Translations under genes and position numbers: made by a program
The notes under the pieces: generated by a model
Seen by the model: only the letters and a program-made list of their open reading frames with translations
What the model was told of the DNA's origin: nothing
The model's database searches: none
Part shown: one piece after another, positions 16,174 to 24,832 of the stretch
How positions within the stretch are numbered: the first letter of the stretch is position 1
How the letters are laid out: every line of letters begins with the position of its first letter
Source of the DNA: an uncultured Mucilaginibacter sp.
GTDB lineage: Bacteria > Bacteroidota > Bacteroidia > Sphingobacteriales > Sphingobacteriaceae
Direction: 5' to 3'
DNA: 55,936 nucleotides
NCBI GenBank assembly: GCA_903887275.1
Contig: CAISPD010000094.1
Location: 1-55,936 of the forward strand

Positions 16174-16542
16174 ATGGAATTGAGTAAACCCATTGATTTT
16201 CTGCCGATCATTTTTCAAATGATCGTGGCAGTGGGTTTTGTGGTGACAACCATGTTTGTAACCCACAAAATTGGCCCCAAACGCGCTACCAGCGATAAAC
16301 TAACCCCTTTTGAATCAGGTATAGAAGTTGTTGGTAATGCCCGTACACCGATGTCTATCAAATATTTCCTGGTAGCCATCCTATTTGTATTGTTTGATGT
16401 CGAGGTGATCTTTATGTATCCATGGGCGGTTAATTTTAAAGAATTAGGTGCTCAGGGTATGTATGAGATGTTCATCTTTATGGCAACTCTGCTGCTGGGC
16501 TTTATTTATGTAATTAAAAAAGGAGCACTGGACTGGGACTAA
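16174..16542 (+). CDS. nuoA: NADH-quinone oxidoreductase subunit A
   Basis: A 122-residue membrane subunit of complex I with three helices (FLPIIFQMIVAVGFVVTTMFV; YFLVAILFVLFDVEVIFMYPWAV; YEMFIFMATLLLGFIYVI). The motif PFESGIEVVGNARTPMSIKYFLVAILFVLFDVE is diagnostic; its loop lies near the quinone entry site, and the acidic residues in FDVE belong to the proton path. First gene of the complex I cluster, 210 bp before nuoB. Confidence 0.96.
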   Translation: MELSKPIDFLPIIFQMIVAVGFVVTTMFVTHKIGPKRATSDKLTPFESGIEVVGNARTPMSIKYFLVAILFVLFDVEVIFMYPWAVNFKELGAQGMYEMFIFMATLLLGFIYVIKKGALDWD

Positions 16543-16609
16543 GCGCCGGCTGCTCACTTTGACTGTTGGGTGAAAGTTTGCATCATAAGCTGGGTGGTCC
16601 TGATTGGGA

Positions 16610-16649
16610 TATTTAGAAATCTGCAAGCAATTTGGATTGATTCTAAATA
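16610..16649. other. Hairpin in the nuoA-nuoB gap
   Basis: TATTTAGAAATC (16610-16621) can pair with GATTCTAAATA (16639-16649): 11 base pairs, one bulged A. There is no T-run afterwards, so it is not a typical terminator. It could be an mRNA stabiliser or processing site at the nuoA/nuoB boundary. Confidence 0.4.
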
Positions 16650-16694
16650 AGTTTCCCTGACATTGTAGTGTATTTTTTACATGGTTAATTGTTG

Positions 16695-16702
16695 TAAATT
16701 TG
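16695..16702 (+). promoter_or_regulatory. Possible second promoter ahead of nuoB
   Basis: TAAATTTG, exact TAnnTTTG match, ~50 bp before the nuoB ATG and in the middle of a 210-bp gap. nuoB onward may be transcribed separately from nuoA. Confidence 0.4.
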
Positions 16703-16752
16703 TATACTTTATCGGGTTTTCCCCGGTAAAATAAAACCTATTTGTTTAGAAC

Positions 16753-17295
16753 ATGAGTGAAATTCAGATTGTTGAAGCTCCTCCGGGTATTGAAGGTTCG
16801 GGATTTTTTGCCACTTCGCTTGATAAGGCGGTAGGTCTGGCACGTTCCTATTCGCTTTGGCCTTTGCCATTTGCAACTTCATGCTGCGGAATTGAGTTTA
16901 TGGCTACGATGGGTTCGCATTACGATTTGGCCCGTTTTGGAGCCGAGCGTTTGAGCTTTTCGCCCCGCCAGGCCGATTTACTGATGGTGATGGGGACAAT
17001 TTCTAAAAAAATGGGACCTGTTTTAAGACAGGTTTACCTGCAAATGGCCGAGCCTCGCTGGGTTATGGCGGTTGGTGCCTGTGCTTCCAGCGGTGGTATT
17101 TTTGATACGTACTCCGTATTACAGGGTATTGACGAAGTGATCCCGGTTGACGTTTATGTTCCAGGTTGTCCGCCACGTCCCGAAGCCATTATCGATGGAT
17201 TTATACAGATTCAGAAATTAGTGCAAACCGAGTCGTTGCGCAGGAGAAGTACTCCCGAATATCAAAAACTTTTAGCTTCATACGGTATACAATAA
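16753..17295 (+). CDS. nuoB: NADH-quinone oxidoreductase subunit B
   Basis: A 180-residue peripheral-arm subunit that holds the last [4Fe-4S] cluster (N2) before quinone. The four Cys ligands are present: C44 and C45 (ATSCCGIEF), C110 (GACASSGG) and C139 (VPGCPPRPE). Its stop overlaps the nuoC start by one base (TAATG), indicating coupled translation. Confidence 0.97.
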   Translation: MSEIQIVEAPPGIEGSGFFATSLDKAVGLARSYSLWPLPFATSCCGIEFMATMGSHYDLARFGAERLSFSPRQADLLMVMGTISKKMGPVLRQVYLQMAEPRWVMAVGACASSGGIFDTYSVLQGIDEVIPVDVYVPGCPPRPEAIIDGFIQIQKLVQTESLRRRSTPEYQKLLASYGIQ

Positions 17296-17798
17296 TGGGT
17301 AAGATAAGCAACGAGGAACTGCTCAATAGTATCAAAGCTAAATTTGAGAACGAGGTAAGGAATTTTACCGAACCATTCGGCCTGCTTACTTTCGAAACCG
17401 ACCGCGAAAATATCATCGATCTGCTTACTTTTCTGAAGAACGATGAAAAACTGCAATTTATTTATTTAACCGACATTACAGCTATACATTACCCTGAAAG
17501 CGAAAAGCCGATTGGTGTAATATATCATTTGCATAGCCTGGTTAATAATGTTCGCGTTCGCATCAAGGCGTTTTTAGCTGATGGCGATGTTCATATGCCT
17601 ACTGCTACTGGCTTATGGAACGGAGCAAATTGGATGGAACGTGAGACTTATGATTTTTTTGGCGTAGTGTTCGATGGGCACCCTGATTTGCGTCGTATTT
17701 TAAATGTAGACGACTTAACAGTTTTCCCGATGCGTAAGGAATATCCTTTGGAGGATCCGAACCGTGTTGACAAACGTGATTACTTTTTTGGCAGATAA
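17295..17798 (+). CDS. nuoC: NADH-quinone oxidoreductase subunit C
   Basis: A 167-residue subunit of the hydrophilic arm. The signature is near the end: NWMERETYDFFGVVFDGHPDLRRIL, followed by the usual PLEDPNRVDKRDYFF tail. It is separate from NuoD, unlike the fused NuoCD of E. coli. The start at 17295 overlaps the nuoB stop. The frame extends upstream to 17166, but that part lies inside nuoB and is not coding. Confidence 0.96.
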   Translation: MGKISNEELLNSIKAKFENEVRNFTEPFGLLTFETDRENIIDLLTFLKNDEKLQFIYLTDITAIHYPESEKPIGVIYHLHSLVNNVRVRIKAFLADGDVHMPTATGLWNGANWMERETYDFFGVVFDGHPDLRRILNVDDLTVFPMRKEYPLEDPNRVDKRDYFFGR

Positions 17799-17804
17799 TA
17801 GAAG

Positions 17805-19016
17805 ATGAAGACGCACCTGGTATTTGATGATAACGACCCGCAAAGCGAACTATCTACGCTTAACCTGGGACCAACGCACCCTGCCACACACGGCGTATTT
17901 CAAAATGTTTTGCAACTGGATGGCGAACGAATCGTAAGCGGCGTTTCAACCATTGGCTATATACACCGTGCATTTGAAAAAATTGCGGAGCATCGGCCTT
18001 TCTATCAGATAACTCCACTAACTGATCGTTTAAATTACTGTTCCTCGCCTATCAATAACATGGGCTGGCACATGACAGTTGAAAAGTTATTGGGTATAAC
18101 AACGCCTAAACGCGTTGATCATATGCGTATCATCATTATGGAACTTGCCCGTATCGCTGACCATATTGTATGTAACGGTGTACTGGGTGTAGATACCGGG
18201 GCATTTACAGGGTTCCTGTACATGATGAAATACCGCGAGCATATTTATGAGATATATGAAGAGATCTGCGGCTCGCGTCTCACAACCAATATTGGTCGTA
18301 TCGGTGGTTTCGAACGAAATTTCAATACTATAGCTTTTGATAAGATACGTAAGTTTTTAAACGACTTCCCTTCGGTACTGAAGGAGTTTGAAGCCTTGTT
18401 TAACCGCAACCGTATTTTTATAGATCGTACAAAAGACGTTGCGGCAGTGACGCCAGAACAGGCGCTTAGTTACAGCTGGAGCGGTCCGATATTGCGGGCT
18501 ACCGGCGTTGATTATGATGTTCGGGTAATGGAACCATACTCCTCCTATGATGAGTTTGATTTTGAAGTACCGGTGGGCGTAAATGGCGACGTATATAACC
18601 GTTTCCTGGTACGCAATGAAGAGATGTGGCAGAGTTTGCGCCTGATAGAACAGGCTCTTGGCAAAATTGAGAAAGAGTCGTCAGAAATTTTCCACGCCGA
18701 TGTACCTGAATTTTACCTGCCTCCAAAGGAGGAGGTTTATAATAACATGGAAGCGCTGATCTATCACTTTAAAATTGTGATGGGCGAGATAAATACACCC
18801 AATACCGAAGTTTACCATGCGGTTGAAGGTGCCAATGGCGAATTGGGTTTCTACCTGGTAAATGATGGCGGTCGTTCGCCATACCGCTTGCATTTCCGCA
18901 GGCCAAGTTTTATCAATTACCAGATGTATGCGCCGATGAGTAGGGGTATGTTGTTATCGGATGCGATCATAAACATGAGTAGTTTAAATATTATAGCCGG
19001 AGAATTAGATGCTTAA
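17805..19016 (+). CDS. nuoD: NADH-quinone oxidoreductase subunit D
   Basis: A 403-residue subunit that forms the quinone pocket with NuoB. Conserved features: LNLGPTHPATHGVF near the start (the His pair lines the quinone site), IGYIHRAFEKIAE, and LNYCSSPINNMGWHM. It begins 6 bp after nuoC and overlaps nuoE by 8 bp. Length and motifs are normal. Confidence 0.97.
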   Translation: MKTHLVFDDNDPQSELSTLNLGPTHPATHGVFQNVLQLDGERIVSGVSTIGYIHRAFEKIAEHRPFYQITPLTDRLNYCSSPINNMGWHMTVEKLLGITTPKRVDHMRIIIMELARIADHIVCNGVLGVDTGAFTGFLYMMKYREHIYEIYEEICGSRLTTNIGRIGGFERNFNTIAFDKIRKFLNDFPSVLKEFEALFNRNRIFIDRTKDVAAVTPEQALSYSWSGPILRATGVDYDVRVMEPYSSYDEFDFEVPVGVNGDVYNRFLVRNEEMWQSLRLIEQALGKIEKESSEIFHADVPEFYLPPKEEVYNNMEALIYHFKIVMGEINTPNTEVYHAVEGANGELGFYLVNDGGRSPYRLHFRRPSFINYQMYAPMSRGMLLSDAIINMSSLNIIAGELDA

Positions 19017-19533
19017 AGTAGAAGACACAGGCGCCCCGGTTAGCTTTTCACCGGAACTGCTAAAGCAATTTGATGAAATTGTGGGTCGTTACCCTAAAGG
19101 GAAGCAAAAATCGGCCTTGTTGCCAATTTTGCACCTTGTGCAAGCCGAATTTGGCTGGGTAAGCTCGCCTGCGATGGATAAAGTAGCAGAATACCTGCTG
19201 TTGCAACCCATAGAAGTGTATGAAGTGGCAACATTTTATACGATGTATTTTATGCGCCCGCAGGGCAAGTTTGTTTTGGAGGTATGTCGTACCGGTCCTT
19301 GTTGCCTGGTTGGTGCCGAAAAGATCATGGACCACCTTGAACAAAAGTTGGGTGTAAAAGAAGGCGAAGTAACGGCTGATGGCCTGTTCAGCTGGCGCGG
19401 TGTTGAATGCCTTGCGGCATGTGGTTTCGGACCGGTATTACAAATAGGCCCCGAATACACATTTTACGAAAATTTAACGAATGAATCGGTTGATCAATTG
19501 ATCGACGATCTGAAAAAGAAAGCAAATAACTAA
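19009..19533 (+). CDS. nuoE: NADH-quinone oxidoreductase subunit E
   Basis: A 174-residue thioredoxin-like subunit of the NADH-dehydrogenase module that binds the [2Fe-2S] cluster N1a. Cys ligands C93 and C98 (CRTGPC) and C134 and C138 (CLAAC) are in place. It overlaps nuoD by 8 bp; its stop overlaps the ATG of the following small gene by one base. Two small membrane-protein genes then separate it from nuoF. Confidence 0.96.
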   Translation: MLKVEDTGAPVSFSPELLKQFDEIVGRYPKGKQKSALLPILHLVQAEFGWVSSPAMDKVAEYLLLQPIEVYEVATFYTMYFMRPQGKFVLEVCRTGPCCLVGAEKIMDHLEQKLGVKEGEVTADGLFSWRGVECLAACGFGPVLQIGPEYTFYENLTNESVDQLIDDLKKKANN

Positions 19534-19721
19534 TGTATTTAACTAAAACAAGGCTTATTATCGGTGATTTATTTTTCCTTGTTTCATTGGGGTTTGCATT
19601 GTGGGCGATTTTTAATTCGAAGCAAAATGTGCTTGCTTTTGGGATGATATCATTGATATTGATCTTAAGAAGCATCTATTTTCATTATAACTGGTATAAA
19701 ACAACTGGCAAGATATATTGA
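19533..19721 (+). CDS. Small membrane protein between nuoE and nuoF (copy 1)
   Basis: A 62-residue protein whose ATG overlaps the nuoE stop (TAATG). Two hydrophobic helices (LIIGDLFFLVSLGFALWAIF and VLAFGMISLILILRSIYFHY) with a short loop; it ends NWYKTTGKIY. I do not recognise the family and it is not a standard complex I subunit. The tight coupling argues that it is translated with the complex. Related at its C-terminus to the next small gene. Confidence 0.75.
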   Translation: MYLTKTRLIIGDLFFLVSLGFALWAIFNSKQNVLAFGMISLILILRSIYFHYNWYKTTGKIY

Positions 19722-19733
19722 ATGGAATAATTA

Positions 19734-19913
19734 ATGAGCAGAACAAGCCTAATATTAACGGATACTGTTTTTGTCGTTGTTCTGGTCACTTCATATAAAA
19801 ATGGTGATTTGAAGAGCTACCCGATCATATTGGTGCCGTTTATAGTAGCTGCTTTTGCCACCTGTATTATAAGGCATGTTAATTATTATCACATAACAAA
19901 AAGGATTTATTAA
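19734..19913 (+). CDS. Small membrane protein between nuoE and nuoF (copy 2)
   Basis: A 59-residue protein starting MSRTSLILTDTVF with two hydrophobic stretches and ending RHVNYYHITKRIY. The end resembles copy 1 (IYFHYNWYKTTGKIY), the sizes match and the helix layout is alike, so the two look like diverged tandem duplicates. It starts 12 bp after copy 1 and stops 5 bp before nuoF, filling the gap exactly. Function unknown; an accessory or assembly role for complex I is inferred from position. Confidence 0.68.
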   Translation: MSRTSLILTDTVFVVVLVTSYKNGDLKSYPIILVPFIVAAFATCIIRHVNYYHITKRIY

Positions 19914-19918
19914 TAGCA

Positions 19919-21277
19919 ATGGGACGGAAACTACTTTTAGAACATATTAACGTACCCGGTATCAACACCTTTGAAGTTTACCGTAAAAAAGGAGGTTATG
20001 CCTCGGTGGAAAAGGCGCTAAAAACGCTTACTCCTGATGCTATTGTGGAGGAGGTGAAGAAATCGGGCCTGCGTGGTCGCGGTGGTGCCGGTTTCCCTAC
20101 CGGTATGAAGTGGAGCTTTTTGGCAAAGCCGGAAGGTGTGCCACGTTACCTGGTTTGCAATGCCGATGAGTCGGAACCAGGTACTTTTAAAGATCGTTAC
20201 CTCATGACCCATATCCCTCATTTACTGATAGAGGGCATGATCGTATCAAGTTTTGCTCTGGGAGCGCATACCTCCTACATCTATGTGCGTGGAGAGATGA
20301 TGCCGCAAATACGCATTCTGGAGAAAGCTATAGCAGAAGCTAAAAATGCAGGCTTTTTAGGTAAAAATATTTTAGGTACTGGCTACGACCTGGAGCTGTA
20401 CGTACAGCCGGGTGGCGGCGCTTACATATGCGGTGAAGAAACTGCACTATTGGAGTCGCTGGAAGGCAAAAGGGGAAACCCGCGTATCAAGCCACCTTTT
20501 CCAGCAATTGCAGGATTATACGGATGTCCTACTGTTGTAAATAACGTTGAATCAATAGCGGCAGTAGTGCCGATCATTAACGATGGCGGCGAAGAATATG
20601 CTAAGATAGGCTTGGGCAGAAGCACCGGTACCAAACTGATATCTGCCGGCGGCAATCTGAAAAAGCCGGGTGTTTATGAGATCGAACTGGGGCTGAGCTG
20701 TGAAGAATTTTTATATTCCGACGAATATTGCGGTGGCATAGCTAATGGCAAACGCCTGAAAGCAGTTGTAGCTGGTGGTTCGTCGGTGCCAATTTTGCCT
20801 GCTAACCTGTTTTTGAAAACAATCAACAATGAGCCCCGCCTGATGAGCTATGAGTCTTTATCGGATGGCGGTTTTGCTACAGGCACCATGCTTGGTTCAG
20901 GTGGTTTTATTGCATTTGATGAAGATCAGTGCATCGTGCGGAATACCTGGAACTTTGCCCGCTTTTATCACCATGAAAGCTGTGGTCAATGTTCGCCATG
21001 CCGCGAGGGAACCGGCTGGATGGAAAAAGTATTACATCGCCTTGAAAACGGTCATGGTAAAGTGAGCGACCTGGATCTGTTAGTGGATGTATCGAAAAAA
21101 ATAGAAGGAAATACCATATGCCCATTGGGTGACGCTGCAGCCTGGCCGGTAGCCAGTGCGATCCGTCATTTCAGGGACGAGTTTGAATGGCATGTTACTA
21201 ATGCTGCGGAAGCGGTAACACGTAATTTTGGTTTAGCACATTATGCTGACCCACTGGTTAAGGCCGAAGCAGTATAA
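19919..21277 (+). CDS. nuoF: NADH-quinone oxidoreductase subunit F
   Basis: A 452-residue flavoprotein that oxidises NADH via FMN and cluster N3. The nucleotide-binding GRGGAGFPTGMKW (53-65) and CNADESEPGTFKDR (80-93) are present, as are the [4Fe-4S] ligands C355, C358, C361 (SCGQCSPCREGTGW) and C401 (TICPLGDAAAW). Together with NuoE and NuoG it shows that this complex uses NADH, whereas some anaerobic Bacteroidota lack this module. Confidence 0.97.
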   Translation: MGRKLLLEHINVPGINTFEVYRKKGGYASVEKALKTLTPDAIVEEVKKSGLRGRGGAGFPTGMKWSFLAKPEGVPRYLVCNADESEPGTFKDRYLMTHIPHLLIEGMIVSSFALGAHTSYIYVRGEMMPQIRILEKAIAEAKNAGFLGKNILGTGYDLELYVQPGGGAYICGEETALLESLEGKRGNPRIKPPFPAIAGLYGCPTVVNNVESIAAVVPIINDGGEEYAKIGLGRSTGTKLISAGGNLKKPGVYEIELGLSCEEFLYSDEYCGGIANGKRLKAVVAGGSSVPILPANLFLKTINNEPRLMSYESLSDGGFATGTMLGSGGFIAFDEDQCIVRNTWNFARFYHHESCGQCSPCREGTGWMEKVLHRLENGHGKVSDLDLLVDVSKKIEGNTICPLGDAAAWPVASAIRHFRDEFEWHVTNAAEAVTRNFGLAHYADPLVKAEAV

Positions 21278-21318
21278 AATTAGCGGCAGGGTTAAAAAGA
21301 TCGACTTTTAATTTAAAC

Positions 21319-22317
21319 ATGAAAGTAACAATAGACGGAATTAGTATAGATGTAGAACCCGGAACAACCATCCTGAATGCCGCAAGGCAAATAGGAGGCG
21401 ATATTGTTCCGCCTGCAATGTGCTATTATTCCAAATTGGCCGGAAGCGGCGGTAAATGCCGTACCTGTTTGGTTAAGGTGAGCAAGGGTTCTGAAAAAGA
21501 TCCACGCCCGATGCCTAAGCTGGTAGCCTCTTGCCGCACCACCGTAATGGATGGTATGGAAGTGCAGAACATTACTTCGCCAGAAGTGATTGAAGCACGC
21601 AAAGGTGTTGTTGAGATGCTTTTGATAAATCATCCACTGGATTGCCCGATTTGCGACCAGGCCGGGGAGTGCGACCTGCAAAACCTTGGTTTCGAGCACG
21701 GTGCAGCTAAAACCCGCTATGAATTTGATCGCCGTACTTTCCATAAGATAGATATTGGTGATAAGATACAATTGCACATGACACGTTGTATCCTTTGCTA
21801 TCGTTGTGTGTTTACTGCTGACCAGATCACTGACCACCGGATCCATGGTATTTTGAACCGTGGCGATCACTCGGAAATATCAACCTATATACAGGCTGCT
21901 GTCGACAATGACTTTTCAGGAAACGTGATCGATGTATGTCCGGTAGGTGCATTAACTGATAAAACCTTCCGTTTCAAAAATCGTGTATGGTTTACCAAAC
22001 CGGTTGAAGCGCACCGTGATTGTGATCACGAGAAATGCAATGGTAAGGTAACACTTTGGTATAAAGGCGACGACGTATTACGTGTAACTGCACGTAAGGA
22101 TGTTTATGGCGAAGTGGAAGAATTTATCTGCAATACCTGCCGTTTTGATAAAAAGAAAACCAGCGACTGGGTAATTGAAGGTCCGCGTAAAGTTGCTAAC
22201 TGGTCTGTACAAAGTGCCAATCATTACGAAACGCTGCATCCGCTACCTGTGTTGCAAACCAACCCGGTATTGATTGAAGCGAATAAAGAACAATTTGAAA
22301 GGGAGACACGCTTATAA
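21319..22317 (+). CDS. nuoG: NADH-quinone oxidoreductase subunit G, short form
   Basis: A 332-residue iron-sulfur subunit. Ligand sets visible: C35, C47, C50, C72 for [2Fe-2S] N1b; H105, C109, C112, C118 for N5; C157, C160, C163, C207 for N4; and C235, C240, C271, C274, which fit the extra N7-type cluster. It ends shortly after, so the large molybdopterin-oxidoreductase-like domain of the ~900-residue E. coli protein is missing. I believe the short form is usual in this group. Its stop overlaps the nuoH start. Confidence 0.93.
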   Translation: MKVTIDGISIDVEPGTTILNAARQIGGDIVPPAMCYYSKLAGSGGKCRTCLVKVSKGSEKDPRPMPKLVASCRTTVMDGMEVQNITSPEVIEARKGVVEMLLINHPLDCPICDQAGECDLQNLGFEHGAAKTRYEFDRRTFHKIDIGDKIQLHMTRCILCYRCVFTADQITDHRIHGILNRGDHSEISTYIQAAVDNDFSGNVIDVCPVGALTDKTFRFKNRVWFTKPVEAHRDCDHEKCNGKVTLWYKGDDVLRVTARKDVYGEVEEFICNTCRFDKKKTSDWVIEGPRKVANWSVQSANHYETLHPLPVLQTNPVLIEANKEQFERETRL

Positions 22318-23342
22318 TGGGAACTACAGATATTATAGTAAAGTTTATCCTGATCGTAATAATTTTCCTGATCAGTTTGGTAGTTGCGATGTACTCTACC
22401 TACGCCGAGCGTAAGATAGCTGCATTTTTCCAGGATCGCCTTGGCCCAAGCCGCGCCGGTCCGTTCGGTATTTTGCAGCCTGTTGCTGACGGTACCAAAA
22501 TGTTTTTGAAAGAAGAGATCATCCCCGCTAATTCGAGCAAATTTTTGTTCATAGTAGGCCCCTCGCTGGCTATCATGACCGCTTGTATAGGGTCAGCAGT
22601 TATCCCATGGGGGCAGACGCTGGTTATAGGTTCCTATCATTTAGACCTGCAGGTTACAGATATCAACGTTGGCGTATTGTATCTTTTTGGCGTAGTTTCG
22701 TTGGGTGTATATGGTGTAATGATAGGCGGATGGGCGTCTAACAACAAGTATTCGCTGTTAGGTGCTATCAGGGCTGCATCACAAAATATCAGCTATGAAA
22801 TTGCCATGGGGCTTTCGATCATTGCACTTTTAATGACCACCGGAACTTTAAGTCTGAAAGAAATTGCGGCGCAACAGCACGGCTGGCATTGGAACGTGGT
22901 ATATCAACCTCTTGGCTTTCTGATATTCATTATCTGTGCATTTGCAGAAACCAATCGCTCACCGTTTGACTTGCCTGAATGCGAAACCGAACTGGTTGGT
23001 GGTTATCACACCGAATATTCGTCAATGAAACTGGGCTTTTACCTGTTTGCGGAATACATCAACATGTTTATTTCGTCGGCGGTAATGTCAACACTTTATT
23101 TTGGCGGTTACAACTTCCCTTTTATGCATAGTCTGGGGCTATCGGATAATTGGGTAACTATTTTAGGTGTTGTAGCTTTATTTGCAAAGATATTTTTCTT
23201 CATCTTCTTTTTCATGTGGGTTCGCTGGACTATACCGCGTTTCCGTTATGATCAGCTGATGGATCTGGGATGGAAAACTTTAATACCATTGGCCATAGCC
23301 AATATTGTGATAACCGGAATAGTTTTGACCCTTATCAAATAA
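22317..23342 (+). CDS. nuoH: NADH-quinone oxidoreductase subunit H
   Basis: A 341-residue membrane subunit with about eight helices that links the quinone site to the proton-pumping arm. Motifs: YAERKIAAFFQDRLGPSRAGPFG near the start, the acidic loop AETNRSPFDLPECETELVGGYHTEYS, and FMWVRWTIPRFRYDQLM. It overlaps the nuoG stop (TAATG) and is followed 11 bp later by nuoI. Confidence 0.97.
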   Translation: MGTTDIIVKFILIVIIFLISLVVAMYSTYAERKIAAFFQDRLGPSRAGPFGILQPVADGTKMFLKEEIIPANSSKFLFIVGPSLAIMTACIGSAVIPWGQTLVIGSYHLDLQVTDINVGVLYLFGVVSLGVYGVMIGGWASNNKYSLLGAIRAASQNISYEIAMGLSIIALLMTTGTLSLKEIAAQQHGWHWNVVYQPLGFLIFIICAFAETNRSPFDLPECETELVGGYHTEYSSMKLGFYLFAEYINMFISSAVMSTLYFGGYNFPFMHSLGLSDNWVTILGVVALFAKIFFFIFFFMWVRWTIPRFRYDQLMDLGWKTLIPLAIANIVITGIVLTLIK

Positions 23343-23353
23343 CAAAGCATTAA

Positions 23354-23854
23354 ATGGAATCATTAAGTAATAGACGTAAGGTACTTGAATCAAAACCATT
23401 GAACTTTTGGGAGCGCGCCTATCTGCCTGCCATTGTAAAGGGTTTGGGCATAACCATGAAGCACTTTCTGTTCACGAAAGCTGTTACGATAAGCTATCCT
23501 GAGCAAAAACGCGAGTTTTCAGAAAATTTCCGCGGAATGCATTCGCTGAAACGGGATGAGCATGGCCGCGAGCGGTGTACTGCCTGTGGTTTGTGTGCGC
23601 TTTCATGCCCGGCAGAAGCTATCACCATGATCTCGGCCGAACGCAAACCAGGTGAAGAGAATTTGTACCGCGAGGAAAAGTATGCTGCAGTGTACGAGAT
23701 CAATATGTTGCGCTGTATATTTTGCGGGCTTTGCGAAGAGGCTTGCCCTAAAGAAGCTATCTACCTTGACGGAGATATTGTACCCTCTGATTATTTGAGA
23801 AAAGATTTTATTTACGGTAAGGATAAATTAGTAGAGGCACCACTAAATCAATAA
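23354..23854 (+). CDS. nuoI: NADH-quinone oxidoreductase subunit I
   Basis: A 166-residue ferredoxin-like subunit with clusters N6a and N6b. Two CxxCxxCxxxC(P) sets: C75, C78, C81, C85 (CTACGLCALSCP) and C121, C124, C127, C131 (CIFCGLCEEACP). It passes electrons from NuoG to NuoB. The gap to nuoJ is 57 bp and holds a promoter-like box. Confidence 0.97.
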   Translation: MESLSNRRKVLESKPLNFWERAYLPAIVKGLGITMKHFLFTKAVTISYPEQKREFSENFRGMHSLKRDEHGRERCTACGLCALSCPAEAITMISAERKPGEENLYREEKYAAVYEINMLRCIFCGLCEEACPKEAIYLDGDIVPSDYLRKDFIYGKDKLVEAPLNQ

Positions 23855-23864
23855 AAGAAGTTTA

Positions 23865-23872
23865 TAACTTTG
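23865..23872 (+). promoter_or_regulatory. Possible internal promoter before nuoJ
   Basis: TAACTTTG, exact TAnnTTTG match, 39 bp upstream of nuoJ in a 57-bp intergenic gap. It could boost transcription of the membrane-arm genes nuoJ-N. Confidence 0.35.
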
Positions 23873-23911
23873 CCTCGCATTTGAGTCAAGGTTGTTTTGT
23901 AAACCAAAAAA

Positions 23912-24412
23912 ATGAGTATATTCTACTTTATCGCATTTTTGTCAATACTGTTCGCAGTACTGGTTATATCTGCAAAAAACCCGGTACATAGTATCCTTTA
24001 CCTGGTACTCACCTTTTTTACTTTTACCATTCAGTATATTTTATTGAACGCTCAGTTTTTGGCGATCGTTAACTTTATTGTATACATGGGGGCAATTTTA
24101 GTATTGTTCCTTTATACACTGATGCTGATAAATCTGAACAAAGATTCGGAACCAATGAAGACCAATTTGGTGAAGATAGCGGCAGTTTTGGGCGGCGGAT
24201 GTTTGCTGGTTGTACTGGTAGGAGCTTTGAAGGTGCTGGGCATATCACAACCGGTGATATTGAAAAATCCCGACCTTGGTTTAGTAAAAAACCTGGGTAA
24301 AGTTTTATTCAACGAATTTTTATTGCCTTTTGAAGTATCGTCGCTGTTGCTGTTATCGGCAATGGTAGGTGCGGTTTTACTGGCAACAAAAGATAAAAAG
24401 ACAACAGCCTGA
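23912..24412 (+). CDS. nuoJ: NADH-quinone oxidoreductase subunit J
   Basis: A 166-residue membrane subunit with five helices. [16 protein letters not shown] and the third-helix region [27 protein letters not shown], which contains the characteristic pi-bulge helix, identify it. The next gene starts on the last base of its stop codon. Confidence 0.95.
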   Translation: MSIFYFIAFLSILFAVLVISAKNPVHSILYLVLTFFTFTIQYILLNAQFLAIVNFIVYMGAILVLFLYTLMLINLNKDSEPMKTNLVKIAAVLGGGCLLVVLVGALKVLGISQPVILKNPDLGLVKNLGKVLFNEFLLPFEVSSLLLLSAMVGAVLLATKDKKTTA

Positions 24413-24741
24413 TGGAAAGCTTTTTTGATACCGTAAAAACAGTTCCGCTCAATCATTATATAATTTTGAGCGCTGTTATTTTTTCAATAGGAGTAATAGG
24501 CGTACTGCTTCGTCGGAATGCCATCGTTATCTTTATGTCAATTGAGCTGATGCTTAATGCTGTTAATTTACTGCTTACGGCATTTTCAGTTTATCATGGC
24601 GACCCGAACGGTCAGGTATTTGTGTTTTTTATCATGGCATTGGCAGCTGCAGAAGTAGCTGTTGGATTAGCCATCATTGTGATGATATACCGGAATACAA
24701 ATTCGGTTGATATTAATGTGCTTAACCGCCTGAAGTGGTAG
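24412..24741 (+). CDS. nuoK: NADH-quinone oxidoreductase subunit K
   Basis: A 109-residue three-helix subunit, homologous to MrpC. The conserved Glu residues of the proton path lie in [15 protein letters not shown] and [15 protein letters not shown]. The start overlaps the nuoJ stop (TGATGG). A 91-bp gap without clear signals separates it from nuoL. Confidence 0.96.
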   Translation: MESFFDTVKTVPLNHYIILSAVIFSIGVIGVLLRRNAIVIFMSIELMLNAVNLLLTAFSVYHGDPNGQVFVFFIMALAAAEVAVGLAIIVMIYRNTNSVDINVLNRLKW

Positions 24742-24832
24742 AAGTATAGGCCTGTAAGCCTGGTTGAACGCATGTTTTAAATAAAAATTGAAAGAGGTGA
24801 ACGAACATCGGATCACGTCAAATTAATATAAA

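Noticed and set aside
21313-21870. 185-codon antisense frame opposite nuoG
   Set aside because: It overlaps a well-supported iron-sulfur subunit gene and shows no protein-like pattern or promoter.
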